DNA of 64,000 bases from Methylomarinum sp. Ch1-1 (GCF_030717995.2 NZ_CP157743.1:3498501-3562500); one strand, 5' to 3'. Positions 28,282-37,858 are shown, counted from the stretch's first letter. Numbers and translations: made by a program. Notes: a model not told the origin generated them from the letters alone.

Positions 28282-30144
28282 ATGACCTTTTCAGGAAAAT
28301 ATCCTCTTCTCGACACGATCGATCTGCCGACCGATGTCCGCAAACTGAGCAAGTCACAATTGCCGGAACTGGCAAAGGAACTGCGCGAGTATTTAACCCA
28401 TACCGTCAGTCTGTCCGGCGGCCATTTCTCCGCCGGTCTCGGCACCGTCGAATTGACGGTGGCTTTGCATTATATCTTCGATACCCCGTCCGATCAGTTG
28501 GTTTGGGATGTCGGTCATCAAGCTTATCCACATAAGATTCTGACCGGCCGCAAAGAACGCATGCCGACCATCCGTACTTACGGCGGCGTCTCAGCCTTCC
28601 CCAAGCGCGCGGAAAGCGAATACGACGCCTTCGGCGTCGGCCATTCCAGCACCTCGATCAGCGCCGCCTTGGGCATGGCGATCGCCTCGCAATTGCGCGG
28701 CGAAGACAAGAAGATGGTGGCGATCATCGGCGACGGCAGCATCACCGGCGGCATGGCCTACGAGGCGATGAACCACGCCGGTGACGTCAACGCCAATCTG
28801 CTGGTGATTCTGAACGATAACGACATGTCGATTTCGCCGAATGTCGGCGCGATGAACAATTATCTGACCAAGGTGCTGTCCAGCAAGCTGTATTCGTCGG
28901 TGCGCGAGGAAAGCAAGAAGGTGCTGAGCAGCATGCCGAGCATGTGGGAGTTGGCCCGCAAGACCGAGGAACACGTTAAGGGCATGATCGTGCCGGGCAC
29001 CTTGTTCGAGGAACTGGGCTTCAATTATATCGGCCCGATCGACGGCCATGATCTGGAGATGCTGGTGTCGACGCTGGAGAATATCAAGGATCTGACCGGC
29101 CCAGTGTTTCTCCATGTCGTGACCAAGAAAGGCAAGGGCTACGCCCCGGCCGAGAAGGATCCGCTGGCCTATCACGGCGTACCGGCCTTCGACCCGAGCA
29201 AGGATAGCCTGCCGAAGGCCGCGCCGTCGCCGCACCCGACCTATACTCAGGTGTTCGGCCGTTGGCTGTGCGACATGGCCGAACAGGACGAGCGTCTGCT
29301 GGGCATCACCCCGGCGATGCGCGAAGGCTCCGGCCTGGTCGAATTTTCCCAGCGTTTCCCGAAGCGTTATTTCGATGTCGCCATCGCCGAGCAGCATGCC
29401 GTCACCTTGGCCGCCGGCCAAGCCTGTCAGGGCGCCAAGCCGGTCGTGGCGATTTATTCGACCTTTCTGCAACGCGCCTATGATCAGCTGATCCACGACG
29501 TCGCCTTGCAGAATCTCGATGTCTTGTTCGCGCTGGACCGCGCCGGGCTGGTTGGGCCAGACGGGCCGACCCATGCCGGCAGCTTCGACCACAGTTTCCT
29601 GCGCTGCATCCCCAACATGGTGGTGATGGCGGCGGCCGACGAAAACGAATGCCGGCAGATGCTGAGCACCGGCTACCACTATGAAGGCCCGGCCTCGGTG
29701 CGTTATCCGCGCGGCAAAGGGCCCGGCGTCGCCGTCAATTGCGAGCTGTCGACACTGGAAATCGGCAAGGGCGAAATCCGTCATCAGGGCGGCCGCATCG
29801 CCATCCTGGCCTGGGGCTCAATGGTCAGCCCGGCGCTGGAAGCCGGCAAGCAGCTCGGCGCCACCGTCGCCAACATGCGTTTCGTTAAACCGATCGATGA
29901 GGCGCTGATCCTGGAACTGGCCAAAACCCACGATGCTTTCATCACCGTCGAAGAAAACGTCATCGCCGGCGGCGCCGGCAGCGCCGTCAACGAATTCCTG
30001 CATCGCCAGCGGATTCTGATGCCGGTATTGAACATCGGCCTGCCGGACGAATACATCGAGCAAGGCAGCCGCGAGGAACTGCTCAGCCTGTGCAAACTCG
30101 ACGCCGTGGGCATCACCGCTCAAATCGAGGCGTTCTGCGCCTGA
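28282..30144 (+). CDS. dxs: 1-deoxy-D-xylulose-5-phosphate synthase, copy 1
   Basis: A 620-residue protein. The thiamine-diphosphate region is [19 protein letters not shown] with the metal-binding [17 protein letters not shown] and the transketolase-type C-terminal half follow ([26 protein letters not shown]). It condenses pyruvate and glyceraldehyde 3-phosphate, the first step of the MEP isoprenoid pathway. Bases 28318-30129 are almost identical to the second dxs at 50483-52294, with about seven synonymous differences by eye. The first 12 codons and both flanks differ. It lies in the canonical xseB-ispA-dxs unit. Confidence 0.97.
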   Translation: MTFSGKYPLLDTIDLPTDVRKLSKSQLPELAKELREYLTHTVSLSGGHFSAGLGTVELTVALHYIFDTPSDQLVWDVGHQAYPHKILTGRKERMPTIRTYGGVSAFPKRAESEYDAFGVGHSSTSISAALGMAIASQLRGEDKKMVAIIGDGSITGGMAYEAMNHAGDVNANLLVILNDNDMSISPNVGAMNNYLTKVLSSKLYSSVREESKKVLSSMPSMWELARKTEEHVKGMIVPGTLFEELGFNYIGPIDGHDLEMLVSTLENIKDLTGPVFLHVVTKKGKGYAPAEKDPLAYHGVPAFDPSKDSLPKAAPSPHPTYTQVFGRWLCDMAEQDERLLGITPAMREGSGLVEFSQRFPKRYFDVAIAEQHAVTLAAGQACQGAKPVVAIYSTFLQRAYDQLIHDVALQNLDVLFALDRAGLVGPDGPTHAGSFDHSFLRCIPNMVVMAAADENECRQMLSTGYHYEGPASVRYPRGKGPGVAVNCELSTLEIGKGEIRHQGGRIAILAWGSMVSPALEAGKQLGATVANMRFVKPIDEALILELAKTHDAFITVEENVIAGGAGSAVNEFLHRQRILMPVLNIGLPDEYIEQGSREELLSLCKLDAVGITAQIEAFCA

Positions 30145-30257
30145 TAAAGACTCAGGATAAATCACAAAGGCGCGAAGACGCAGAGATTGATAAAAACCAA
30201 CAGTCTCAGCGACTTCCCGCCCTGCGGTGAAAATTTTCACAACCCGACAATGACGCT

Positions 30258-30773
30258 ATGGAACGATTAAAAAACAAAATTCGCGATATTCCGGACTTTC
30301 CCAAGCCCGGCATTATTTTCAAAGATATCACGCCATTGGTCAGAGACCCAGCGGCTCTGAGACTCGCGGTGCATCAACTACTGAGCCCGTTCCTGGGCCG
30401 CGATATTACCGCCGTTGCCGGCATGGAGGCGCGCGGCTTCATTTTCGGCTCATTGGTGGCCTGGGAATTGGGCATCCCTTTCGTGCCGCTGCGCAAGCCG
30501 GGCAAACTCCCCTATGATGTGCAAAGCGTTTCCTACGACCTCGAATACGGCTCGGCAACCTTGGAGGCCCATATCGACGCTTTCGACTGCAACGACAAGG
30601 TGCTGTTGATCGACGATCTGCTAGCGACCGGCGGCACCGCGAAAGCCAGTTGCGAACTGGTCGAAAAACTCGGCGCCCAAGTGGTCGCCTGCGCCTTTGT
30701 CGTGGAACTCGATTTCTTAGATGGCCGCAAGGCCCTGGACAACTATCAAGTCCATTCCTTGTTGCATTACTGA
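30258..30773 (+). CDS. apt: Adenine phosphoribosyltransferase
   Basis: A 171-residue protein of standard length. It has the N-terminal segment IPDFPKPGIIFKDITPL, the flexible loop region (VPLRKPGKLPYDV) and the PRPP-binding motif VLLIDDLLATGGTA near 115. It salvages adenine to AMP with PRPP. The adenine released by HpnG-type reactions or methionine salvage could be a source, but this link is inference. It lies 113 bp behind dxs, where I see no terminator. Confidence 0.96.
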   Translation: MERLKNKIRDIPDFPKPGIIFKDITPLVRDPAALRLAVHQLLSPFLGRDITAVAGMEARGFIFGSLVAWELGIPFVPLRKPGKLPYDVQSVSYDLEYGSATLEAHIDAFDCNDKVLLIDDLLATGGTAKASCELVEKLGAQVVACAFVVELDFLDGRKALDNYQVHSLLHY

Positions 30774-31084
30774 CAGCAAGGCCGCTATCATGCTGATATT
30801 AAATATAAATCAGCAATTCAACTGATGTTAGGGTATAGTAGGGTATTGATTCCCTGCCTGATGACGAAGGACTCCGCCCTTTTTGGCCAATCAGCGCATC
30901 AGCGCCCGCGACAATGATGACGTTCCGCTATCTAGAACGAAAAGCGACCGCAGGAGACCTTAACCATCCACTTTTTAGAGACCAACCCTATGTACCGTGA
31001 ACGTTTAAAGAATCGAGCACAAACATTTTTTTCGAAGCCCCAGAATGCAGATGCCTTACGCGTCTGCAAAAAACAGGACGGCGT
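30774..31084. other. Intergenic, nothing supported
   Basis: No coding frame, tRNA or clear hairpin was recognised between apt and the DUF1488 gene. Confidence 0.5.
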
Positions 31085-31384
31085 ATGAAATTAACCTATC
31101 CACGTACAGCCGACTCAAAAAACAAGGGCGTGACATTCCCCAGACTCGAATGCTGGAACGCCATGACCGAAGTTGCCACCGTTGCGGCGGAGATCGATAG
31201 AAAACGAGTGCTTTGCCGAATATCACTTAAGACCTTGAACACTAAATTCGGCGCCTCGGAAGAAGAGCCCATGCGCTTGCTGGCCCGACACCGAACAATC
31301 GTCGAGGAAGCCGCAAGAAACCTGATCGAAAACGAACACTATGAAGCCGATGGCTCCGTTCTGATCCGCGCCAATGATCTTTAA
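31085..31384 (+). CDS. DUF1488 family protein
   Basis: A 99-residue protein with the pattern of this family: V-x-F near the start, a VLCRISLKTLNTKFGA segment, and a final helix around RHRTIVEEAARNLIE. The function is unknown in any organism I know of. It stands alone, followed by the hairpin CTCTTAC/GTAAGAG near 31420-31437. Confidence 0.72.
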   Translation: MKLTYPRTADSKNKGVTFPRLECWNAMTEVATVAAEIDRKRVLCRISLKTLNTKFGASEEEPMRLLARHRTIVEEAARNLIENEHYEADGSVLIRANDL

Positions 31385-31460
31385 CCGCTAAATCGAGCCC
31401 CTCAGTGAACCATAGCCCTCTCTTACGGCAGTAAGAGACCCAGCATTCTTCTCGATAAAT

Positions 31461-31766
31461 TCAAGCATGCCTTAGCGAGGAAGGAAGCATGAAATCGGCA
31501 AACAGAGCGCAGAAAATACCGAATGGCAAATAGCCCAGTAACGGCATCTCGAAAATCTGGAAACGCTGCGCATATGGGACATCATATTTCCAATGGGTAA
31601 GGCTACAAGCATTCCACATTTCCCAGCATAGTCCGCAGATTAAACCGGACATCGCCAATACCCACACCTTACGCCAATCTCCGGCTTCGATTTCTCTGAC
31701 CAAAACCGGCTTCTCGGTCCATGATTGCAAACCGATCACCAACAGGATCGGCATCAGCCATAGCAA
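31461..31766 (-). pseudogene. C-terminal fragment of an integral membrane protein
   Basis: The 101-residue frame begins with a TTG inside a transmembrane segment and has no ribosome site. The upstream DNA in another frame reads MPARTLKLPVLNLA and stops, which suggests a frameshifted or truncated gene. The visible part has two to three hydrophobic segments and the motif LICGLCWEMWNACSLTHWKYDVPY, then FEMPLLGYLPFG. I recognise no function. It borders a stretch of decayed sequence (31767-33377). Confidence 0.5.
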
Positions 31767-32232
31767 CGAATACAGCGACTTAGGCCAAATTCAGCACTGG
31801 CAGTTTCAAGGTTCTCGCCGGCATGGTTGTGTTTGTTTAGTCCGAATGTTCGTCGGGTTCAGTCACACGACCTCACGCTCTTGAGTCTGCGTCGAATGTG
31901 AACTGGTGCGGATATGGCGAGAAGTTATAGCAAATTCGTCGTTTCCGCGTCGCCGCTTGAACCGGCTTATGCCGCTGGAGCGATGCGGCCGTAAAGTTTA
32001 TTCCGGCAAACCTTAATTTCCTGGCCATAAACGATCGAACCTTGCAAGAACCTGCCAGGCCGGTCAGCAATCAGTTTGAGCGTTTTCGTGGTGTTTAGCG
32101 GCCTCTTTGCTATCCAAAGTGAGAATTGCTGCCGGCCGGTTTTGGACGACGCCTTGAGTCGTACAATGTGTTATCGTGACACGCGTTGAGCGAGCATCGC
32201 CGACACATTGTCGGGATCGCATGCCTCCCTGC
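31767..32232. other. Gene-poor stretch
   Basis: Only short frames without family resemblance were seen. The composition is mixed and the stretch separates two gene remnants. Confidence 0.4.
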
Positions 32233-32546
32233 CTACTCAATTGTCACCGGAGAACGAAAGCCAGGGGGCTTGATAGCGAGCACTGAGCACTGCAATTGGT
32301 CGAGTATCGCTTCCGCGGTATTGCCGATCAGGAATCCGGAAATACCCGTCTGGCCCAACGTTCCCATAACGACCAAGTCCACCGATAGGCGTCGCCGTTT
32401 AGCGCCTGTTCCCCAAGATCGGGTTCGTCGGGATCGAAGTCCACCGCGGCGATTAGCGGTTGCCGCAATAATTGAGCCAGTGCGCCGCCGATGGCGGCCA
32501 ACGCCAAAATCGCGGCTATTTGTAAAAATACGCCTTCGAATGCCAT
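32233..32546 (-). pseudogene. Chimeric remnant: cation/proton antiporter start joined to universal stress protein parts
   Basis: From 32546 the frame encodes MAFEGVFLQIAAILALAAIGG...LLRQPLI, the typical first helix of a CPA2 (KefB-like) antiporter. It then passes into VDFDPDEPDLGEQALN, the start of a universal-stress domain. After a frame change near 32388, the sequence VDLVVMGTLGQTGISGFLIG and CSVLAIKPPGF forms the typical C-terminal end of a UspA domain. Most of each parent gene is missing. This looks like two internal deletions in an antiporter/Usp locus. Confidence 0.7.
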
Positions 32547-32804
32547 GTCGTTACCGGAAGAGAAGAAGCTGCAGATTTCGGACCGGCTCTCTGCTCACCA
32601 AAAACCGAAATCATTTAAGGTTCGATGCTACCTCATACTATTCAGATTGTAGTGCTTGATTATGGGGGCTGTCTAAGGTTTGTTGGTCTTCAGCTGCAGC
32701 TTCAGTTGCGCGCGTTCCTGTATGCGTTTTAGCAGCAATTCCCCAGGGCTACCTCATTAAATGAATGAGTGGCAAAACAGAAAATTAGCAACAAATACGC
32801 CTAA

Positions 32805-33309
32805 AGTAAGTTAAACGTTTAGGGTGTGTTAAATAACCCGCCCCGCGCGCATTGAATGCTTTTAGCCGATCCGCTGCGCGTGATCCATCTCACGGATGTG
32901 GGTAGGGTGTGCTGACGAGAGGAAGCGCACCATTTTTGATGCGCTTCACGCTGTGAAGCACATCCGAAGGCAAGGCTACATTGGCATGCAACAGCGGTTT
33001 TGGCGGCTTGCTTCGCGAAGCCGCCCTGCGATGCGCTAGGGTGTGCTGACGAGAGGAAGCGCGCCGGTTTTTGATGCGTTTCACGCAGTTCGGCACATCC
33101 GAAGGCAAGACAGTGCTTTGCGTAGGAGCGTCGCCTTTGGCGCGAAAAGAGCCATTCGGCCCGAGGGCGGGCCTCCTACGGGCAGTCACCCTTTGCGCGA
33201 AAAACAAGTAGCCGCATGTCGCTATGCGAAATGCAGGTCAACGAGATCCTGAACGAATTAACCGTGACTAGAGTAAGTTAAACGTTCGGGGCGGGTTAAA
33301 TAACCCGCC
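32805..33309. repeat. Pair of 38-bp direct repeats
   Basis: AGTAAGTTAAACGTT followed by GGG(T/C)G(T/G)GTTAAATAACCC occurs at 32805-32842 and again at 33272-33309. It flanks the 73-bp repeats described separately. Each unit contains the small inverted repeat GGGTTA/TAACCC (perfect in the second copy). Confidence 0.65.
32903..33109. repeat. Pair of 73-bp direct repeats
   Basis: TAGGGTGTGCTGACGAGAGG... through GCACATCCGAAGGCAAG occurs at 32903-32975 and 33037-33109 with scattered mismatches. Units of this type (GTAGGGTGxGCTGA...GCACC) are dispersed in many proteobacterial genomes. There is no coding potential. Confidence 0.65.
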
Positions 33310-33377
33310 TCGCCCTGAGGGATGGCGCGATATTAACCAGTCTGTTGATTCAGGTATTTTTTAATGAGGGAGCCCTG

Positions 33378-33497
33378 AGCAATTCCCATCAGTTTAGCGT
33401 TCAAAAAGGGCATGGGATGTGTTTGGCGAGGATGTCCTCGACAGACACTCCCCATGCTCTAAACACCGCTAAAACGTTCAAACTGATGGGAATTGCT
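33378..33497. repeat. Miniature repeat family copy E (120-bp short form)
   Basis: This is the cleanest example of the family ends: AGCAATTCCCATCAGTTTAG at the left and the near-perfect inverted match AACTGATGGGAATTGCT at the right. The middle hairpin block is absent: GGCGAGGATGTC joins directly to CTCGACAGACACTCCCCATG. Confidence 0.82.
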
Positions 33498-33577
33498 GGC
33501 GTTTTAGCGCCGGTATGGAGTCAATCAGGCATATTAAGCTATACTTGGCGCTCTGATTCGTGACATCGGGTAATCGC

Positions 33578-34312
33578 ATGCCTATTCGGCACAACCGCTT
33601 CAGCAAGCAATTTTTCAGGAGTATGCTGGATTTGCTTCCGGTCTTAATTGTCGTGGTGATTTTTCAACTGTTGATCATCCGGCAACCGATACCCGATGTC
33701 GGACGCTTGCTCGCCGGCATGTTCTTTGTCGTGGTGGGGCTAACCTTGTTCATCCAGGGATTGGAACAAAGCCTATTCCCGATCGGCGAGTCGATGGCTT
33801 ATGCCTTCGCCCGCAAAGGGAGTCTGTTCTGGCTACTGGTTTTCGCATTTTGCCTGGGTTTCGGCACCACCATCGCCGAACCCGCACTGGTTGCGGTCGC
33901 CGACGAAGCCGCCAATATGGCCGGTCAGGGCGATATCATCGAAAACAGCGTCGACGCTAAAAGCCATTATGCGTTGGGGCTGCGCGTCACGATCGCCTTG
34001 TCCGTCGGTTTCGCGCTCATTCTCGGGGTGTTAAGAATCATTAAGGGCTGGCCTTTGCATTATCTGATCATCGGCGGCTATGGCTGCGTGATCGCGATGA
34101 CGCCTTTCGCGCCGGCCGAGATCGTCGGTTTGGCATTCGATTCGGGCGGAATCACGACCTCCACCATTACCGTGCCGCTGGTTACCGCCTTGGGCGTAGG
34201 CCTGGCGTCGTCGATCAAAGGCCGCAACCCGATGCTCGACGGTTTTGGGCTGATCGCTTTCGCTTCGTTGACACCCATTATCTTCGTCATGGTTTACGGT
34301 TTTACGGTATGA
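33578..34312 (+). CDS. DUF1538 membrane protein, first half
   Basis: A 244-residue hydrophobic protein with about six to seven membrane segments. Signature segments are [16 protein letters not shown] and [23 protein letters not shown], followed by [17 protein letters not shown] at 33578 is preferred; GTG at 33560 is possible. The DUF1538 family is often a longer protein with two such repeats; here the second repeat is a separate gene overlapping by 4 bp. A transport function is inferred from topology and from the PII-like and CBS genes behind it. Confidence 0.82.
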   Translation: MPIRHNRFSKQFFRSMLDLLPVLIVVVIFQLLIIRQPIPDVGRLLAGMFFVVVGLTLFIQGLEQSLFPIGESMAYAFARKGSLFWLLVFAFCLGFGTTIAEPALVAVADEAANMAGQGDIIENSVDAKSHYALGLRVTIALSVGFALILGVLRIIKGWPLHYLIIGGYGCVIAMTPFAPAEIVGLAFDSGGITTSTITVPLVTALGVGLASSIKGRNPMLDGFGLIAFASLTPIIFVMVYGFTV

Positions 34313-35088
34313 ACGGCTGGCTAGCGCAATTCGCCTCGACCCTGCTGGCCACATGCCGCGATGTCCTGCCGATTGCGGCGATCATCGTGTTGTTTCAGGT
34401 AACCGTGATTCGGCAGCGCGTCGCCCATCCAAAAAAAATGCTGATCGGTTTTATTTATGTACTGCTCGGCATCGCGTTCTTTTTGGAAGGATTGAACATC
34501 GCGCTGTTTCCGCTCGGCAGCCTGATGGCGGAGCAGCTCACTTCCGCGGAGTTTCTGGGCATCGATCCACAATCGCAGAGCGTGGCCTGGCATGCTTATG
34601 CCTGGGTTTACGCGTTCGCAGCATGTATCGGTTTCGCCACGGCGTTGGCCGAACCGTCGTTGCTGGCCGTCGCCCTCAAAGCGCAACAGATTTCGGCCGG
34701 CGCCATCAATGCTTGGGGCTTGCGGCTGGCGGTCGCCCTCGGCGTCGCCGTGGGACTGGCGCTGGGCACGTTTAGAATCGTGACCGGCAGCAATCTGTAT
34801 TTATTCATCTCGGCGAGTTACGTGATTGTGATCATCCAAACACTGTTTGCGCCTAAGTTGATCGTCGGCTTGGCGTTCGATTCGGGCGGCGTCACGACGT
34901 CGACGGTCACCGTCCCCTTGGTTACCGCACTGGGACTCGGCCTAGCCACCCAGGTGCCAGGGCGTAATCCGTTGCTGGACGGCTTCGGCCTGATCGCCTT
35001 CGCGTGCTTGTTTCCGATTATCGCCGTGCTCGCCTATGCCAAATTGGCCGAGTGGCGCGCCAGGCGCAACTCCACAACAACCTATTGA
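34309..35088 (+). CDS. DUF1538 membrane protein, second half
   Basis: A 259-residue homologue of the preceding gene, with the same landmarks in the same order: [37 protein letters not shown] and [17 protein letters not shown]. Its start overlaps the stop of the first gene (ATGA). The two products probably assemble as a heterodimer resembling the fused family form. The conserved SGG-TTST segment in a membrane helix break is a plausible ion or substrate site, but this is inference. Confidence 0.82.
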   Translation: MNGWLAQFASTLLATCRDVLPIAAIIVLFQVTVIRQRVAHPKKMLIGFIYVLLGIAFFLEGLNIALFPLGSLMAEQLTSAEFLGIDPQSQSVAWHAYAWVYAFAACIGFATALAEPSLLAVALKAQQISAGAINAWGLRLAVALGVAVGLALGTFRIVTGSNLYLFISASYVIVIIQTLFAPKLIVGLAFDSGGVTTSTVTVPLVTALGLGLATQVPGRNPLLDGFGLIAFACLFPIIAVLAYAKLAEWRARRNSTTTY

Positions 35089-35104
35089 ATCGTCAGGATA
35101 TGCC

Positions 35105-35455
35105 ATGCATTTTAAGCTCATCATTGCCTTTGTCGAGGACGACAAAACCGATTTGGTACTCGATACCGCACGTCAGGAAGGCGCCAAAGGCGCGACCGTC
35201 GTCAGCAACGCCCGGGGCGAAGGCATGCAACGCTCGAAAACCTTTTTGGGACTGACGCTGGAAACCCAGCGAGATATCTTGTTTTTTCTGGTGGAAGAAC
35301 ATCTGAGCCGCCACATCCTTGAGAAAATAGCCAGCGTGGCTCAATTCGACTCCGCGCCAGGCACCGGTATCGCCTTCCAGATCGATGTCGAGGACGCCAT
35401 AGGGGTCATGCATCAAGTCGAAGCCTTAACCAGTGAGATCGAGGATAAACTATGA
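35105..35455 (+). CDS. PII-like signalling protein
   Basis: A 116-residue protein with a PII/ferredoxin-like fold pattern: MHFKLIIAFVEDDKTDLVLDTARQEGAKGATVV at the start, and a T-loop-like stretch GEGMQRSKTFLGLTLE. It lacks the uridylylated Tyr context of GlnB/GlnK. ATG at 35105 is chosen over an upstream frame that lies inside the previous gene. PII-like proteins next to transporters usually bind nucleotides and gate the transporter. It overlaps the CBS gene by 4 bp. Confidence 0.75.
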   Translation: MHFKLIIAFVEDDKTDLVLDTARQEGAKGATVVSNARGEGMQRSKTFLGLTLETQRDILFFLVEEHLSRHILEKIASVAQFDSAPGTGIAFQIDVEDAIGVMHQVEALTSEIEDKL

Positions 35456-35862
35456 ACACCACTCCTGCCGTCATCCGCGTCCGCGATGTCATGAAAACCG
35501 ATTTCAGCACCATCGACGGCATCGCCACCGTGGGCGACGCGCTAAAAAAAATGAAATCCCGTAAAACCTCCGTGCTGATCGTCAACAAGCGTGACGAGAA
35601 CGACGAGTACGGCATGGTCACCTCGGGGGATATCGCCCGTCACGTCCTCGCCAAAGATCGCGCGCCGGACCGCGTCAACGTCTTTGAAATCATGCTGAAG
35701 CCGCTGATCAGCGTCAGTCCTGACATGGACATACGTTATTGTTCGCGATTGTTCGCCCGCTACGATTTGGTCAGGGCGCCGGTTATCGAAAACAATATCA
35801 TTATCGGCGTGGTCAGCCCCAATTCCCTTGTGTTGGATGGGCTCTACCGCATCATTCGATGA
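35452..35862 (+). CDS. Tandem CBS-domain protein
   Basis: A 136-residue protein made of two CBS motifs: VRDVMKTDFSTIDGIATVGDALKKM and, near residue 80, IMLKPLISVSPDMDIRYCSRLF...RAPVIENNIIIGVVS. Such Bateman modules bind adenine nucleotides and report energy state. It is the last gene of the four-gene DUF1538 operon, followed by a strong terminator. A stand-alone CBS pair with no output domain suggests it acts on the membrane proteins or on the PII-like protein. Confidence 0.85.
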   Translation: MNTTPAVIRVRDVMKTDFSTIDGIATVGDALKKMKSRKTSVLIVNKRDENDEYGMVTSGDIARHVLAKDRAPDRVNVFEIMLKPLISVSPDMDIRYCSRLFARYDLVRAPVIENNIIIGVVSPNSLVLDGLYRIIR

Positions 35863-35969
35863 AGCAAACAACAGACCGAGCCGATTCGAAACGAGAATTC
35901 GATCGGCCATCCAACCCGCTATAATCATTGAAAATGAAATTTCTCGATCGCCTGGCAAAGAACCAAAAA

Positions 35970-36000
35970 AAACCCCTTATTGCCTAACAATAAGGGGTTT
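35970..36000. terminator. Bidirectional terminator
   Basis: AAACCCCTTATTG-CCTAA-CAATAAGGGGTTT: a perfect 13-bp stem with A-run upstream. It lies between the convergent CBS gene and the MlaA-like gene. Confidence 0.9.
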
Positions 36001-36034
36001 GCGCGAAATACCTGAAACCAGATATTTAAAACTG

Positions 36035-37180
36035 TTAATTATTTTCTAAGCGATCGAGCTTTTCCACTGCTTGTTCAAAGGAACGCGTCGCCTCGTCAAA
36101 CGAGCGGACTGCGCTATCGAAAGACCCCGAAGCCTGGTCGAATTCCTCGATATCGGCGCTCAACCTTAATTTAAAACCTTCCGCCTGAGCTAATTTATTT
36201 TCCGCAACATCGACCGTCGTAACGACTTCTTGTGGTTGTTGGTCGGAAATAAGATCGATATCTTCTTCTACCTCGGCGGTTTGCTGCTGCTCGGTTATAT
36301 CGGCGCCATTGCCGCCCTCTTCTTCATATAACTCTTCCTCGTAGAATTCGTCTTCTAAATCAAACACATCATCGCTGATGTCGATTTTGCCGTCTGCGAC
36401 CAGGTTTCTGCGATATTGCAAAAAAGACTCCCGGGTAAACACATAAGGGTCTAACGCCGCTTCATCGATGAATTTCAACGCCCCCTCGGCATTCGCACGG
36501 GCATTCAACATCGCGATCAATTGTACCGGCAGACCGACATAAGTAGTCGGATTAGCGGCCGCATCAAACACCCCGCCAGGCAGGCCTCTCGAAGTAGTCG
36601 GGCCGAGGATCGGCAACACCAGATACGGACCTTCCGGGACTCCCCAGACCGCCAATGTCTGGTCAAAGTCTTCTTCGTGTTTTTCCAAACCCACTTCCTT
36701 CGCGACATCGAACAGCCCCAACAATCCGACCGTACTGTTCATCGTGAAACGCCCGGTGTCCTCCAAGCCTTGCTGCAGTTTACCTTGCATGACATCGTTC
36801 AGGACGACGTTAATATCTTTCAAATTACTAAAGAAGTTGGCAACGCCGGTTTGCACAAATTCCGGCGTCACCCACAAATAGGCGTCTGAAATCGGCTTGG
36901 CGACATAGGTATCCAGCTTATCATTGAAAACAAAAACCTTCCGATTAAAACCTTCATAGGGATCAACTTCGTCTTCTTGTTCAACAACATCGGTCTCGAG
37001 CTCGTCTGTTTTGCTTGCTTCCGCTTCGGCAACGGCTTCAGTCACTACTTCTTCGGCCACCGCTTCCTGTTCGGCAACTTGAGTGCCGGCGCAGCCGCTC
37101 AAGGATAAAGCGACCGCCACCATCAGAGCTAACAGCGCCCCTGAAATATTTTTATTTTGCAGATTTTCACTAACCATCAT
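36035..37180 (-). CDS. MlaA/VacJ-family lipoprotein with extended acidic C-terminus
   Basis: A 381-residue protein. The lipoprotein signal has lipobox LSLSGC near residue 30. An acidic Ala/Glu-rich linker follows, then the MlaA core from ~73 (DPYEGFNRKVFVFNDKLD, NSTVGLLGLFDVAKEVGL, GPYLVLPILGPTTSRG, GLPVQLI). Family MlaA is ~250 residues. Here ~120 extra residues follow: an acidic stretch, then a C-terminal helix with repeated FDxAxxSF units likely to form a coiled coil. MlaA removes misplaced lipids from the outer leaflet of the outer membrane. Last in the hpnH-hpnB-hpnM operon, so it may handle hopanoids or phospholipids together with HpnM. Confidence 0.88.
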   Translation of the reverse strand: MMVSENLQNKNISGALLALMVAVALSLSGCAGTQVAEQEAVAEEVVTEAVAEAEASKTDELETDVVEQEDEVDPYEGFNRKVFVFNDKLDTYVAKPISDAYLWVTPEFVQTGVANFFSNLKDINVVLNDVMQGKLQQGLEDTGRFTMNSTVGLLGLFDVAKEVGLEKHEEDFDQTLAVWGVPEGPYLVLPILGPTTSRGLPGGVFDAAANPTTYVGLPVQLIAMLNARANAEGALKFIDEAALDPYVFTRESFLQYRRNLVADGKIDISDDVFDLEDEFYEEELYEEEGGNGADITEQQQTAEVEEDIDLISDQQPQEVVTTVDVAENKLAQAEGFKLRLSADIEEFDQASGSFDSAVRSFDEATRSFEQAVEKLDRLENN

Positions 37181-37197
37181 GACTAACCTTAATCGGA

Positions 37198-37833
37198 TTA
37201 TTGTTCTCTGTAATTATCTATCTTTTCGGTTATTTTTGCTATCAACGCATCAAACCCTTCTCGCATTAGGACACTGGTATATTCTGATCGCTTCAATGCC
37301 AAGTCACTGACGCCATTAGCAATTATATTAATAATTCGCCAACTGTCGCCTTTTTTCTTCAACATATAATCAAATTTGACGTCTTTATCATCCGGTATCA
37401 CAAATAAGGTGTGGATAATGACTCCCCCCCTGGCGGTTTCGTCCTCGGAAACGAATTCGAACGACTCCCCCGAATATTCTTTGAAGTTATGCGCATAGGC
37501 GGAAATACTTAACTGACTGAACACATCGGTCAGTTTATCCTGTTGTTCTGGCGACAATTTCAGCCATTCTCTGCCGACCACAATTCTGGCTATCTTAGGC
37601 AAATCATGACTGTCCTTGATGGCCTCTTCCATCTTGTCATAACGGCCTTGAAAACCTAGCTTTTCGCCTTGCTTCATCACCGTAATCAGCACCTGCTGAA
37701 AATTTTCGACAACCTGTCTGGCTGTCACTTCTTGTTCGTCGGCCGATTCTGACTGCGCAAACACGCTGCCGCCTATCAATGACAGTAAAATAACTGCCGC
37801 GCCAATAGTCATTTTAAACATTTTATTAATCAT
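37198..37833 (-). CDS. hpnM: HpnM / MlaC-family periplasmic lipid-binding protein
   Basis: A 211-residue protein with an N-terminal signal peptide (cleavage expected near VFAQ) and the Ttg2/MlaC domain (VENFQQVLITVMKQ, IARIVVGREWLKLSPEQQDKL, YMLKKKGDSWRIINIIANGVSDL). MlaC-type proteins ferry lipids across the periplasm. The hopanoid-linked member is named HpnM. ATG at 37833 follows AAGGGG at 5 bp. It sits 17 bp before the MlaA-like gene, so a lipid-transfer pair is likely. Confidence 0.87.
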   Translation of the reverse strand: MINKMFKMTIGAAVILLSLIGGSVFAQSESADEQEVTARQVVENFQQVLITVMKQGEKLGFQGRYDKMEEAIKDSHDLPKIARIVVGREWLKLSPEQQDKLTDVFSQLSISAYAHNFKEYSGESFEFVSEDETARGGVIIHTLFVIPDDKDVKFDYMLKKKGDSWRIINIIANGVSDLALKRSEYTSVLMREGFDALIAKITEKIDNYREQ

Positions 37834-37858
37834 CAAAACCCCTTGAACGGTATCTCAT

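Noticed and set aside
28591-29784. Long antisense open frame (397 codons) opposite dxs copy 1, repeated at 50756-51949
   Set aside because: It is a shadow of the high-GC third-position coding strand of dxs. It is conserved only because the two dxs genes are near-identical, has no ribosome site and no family resemblance.
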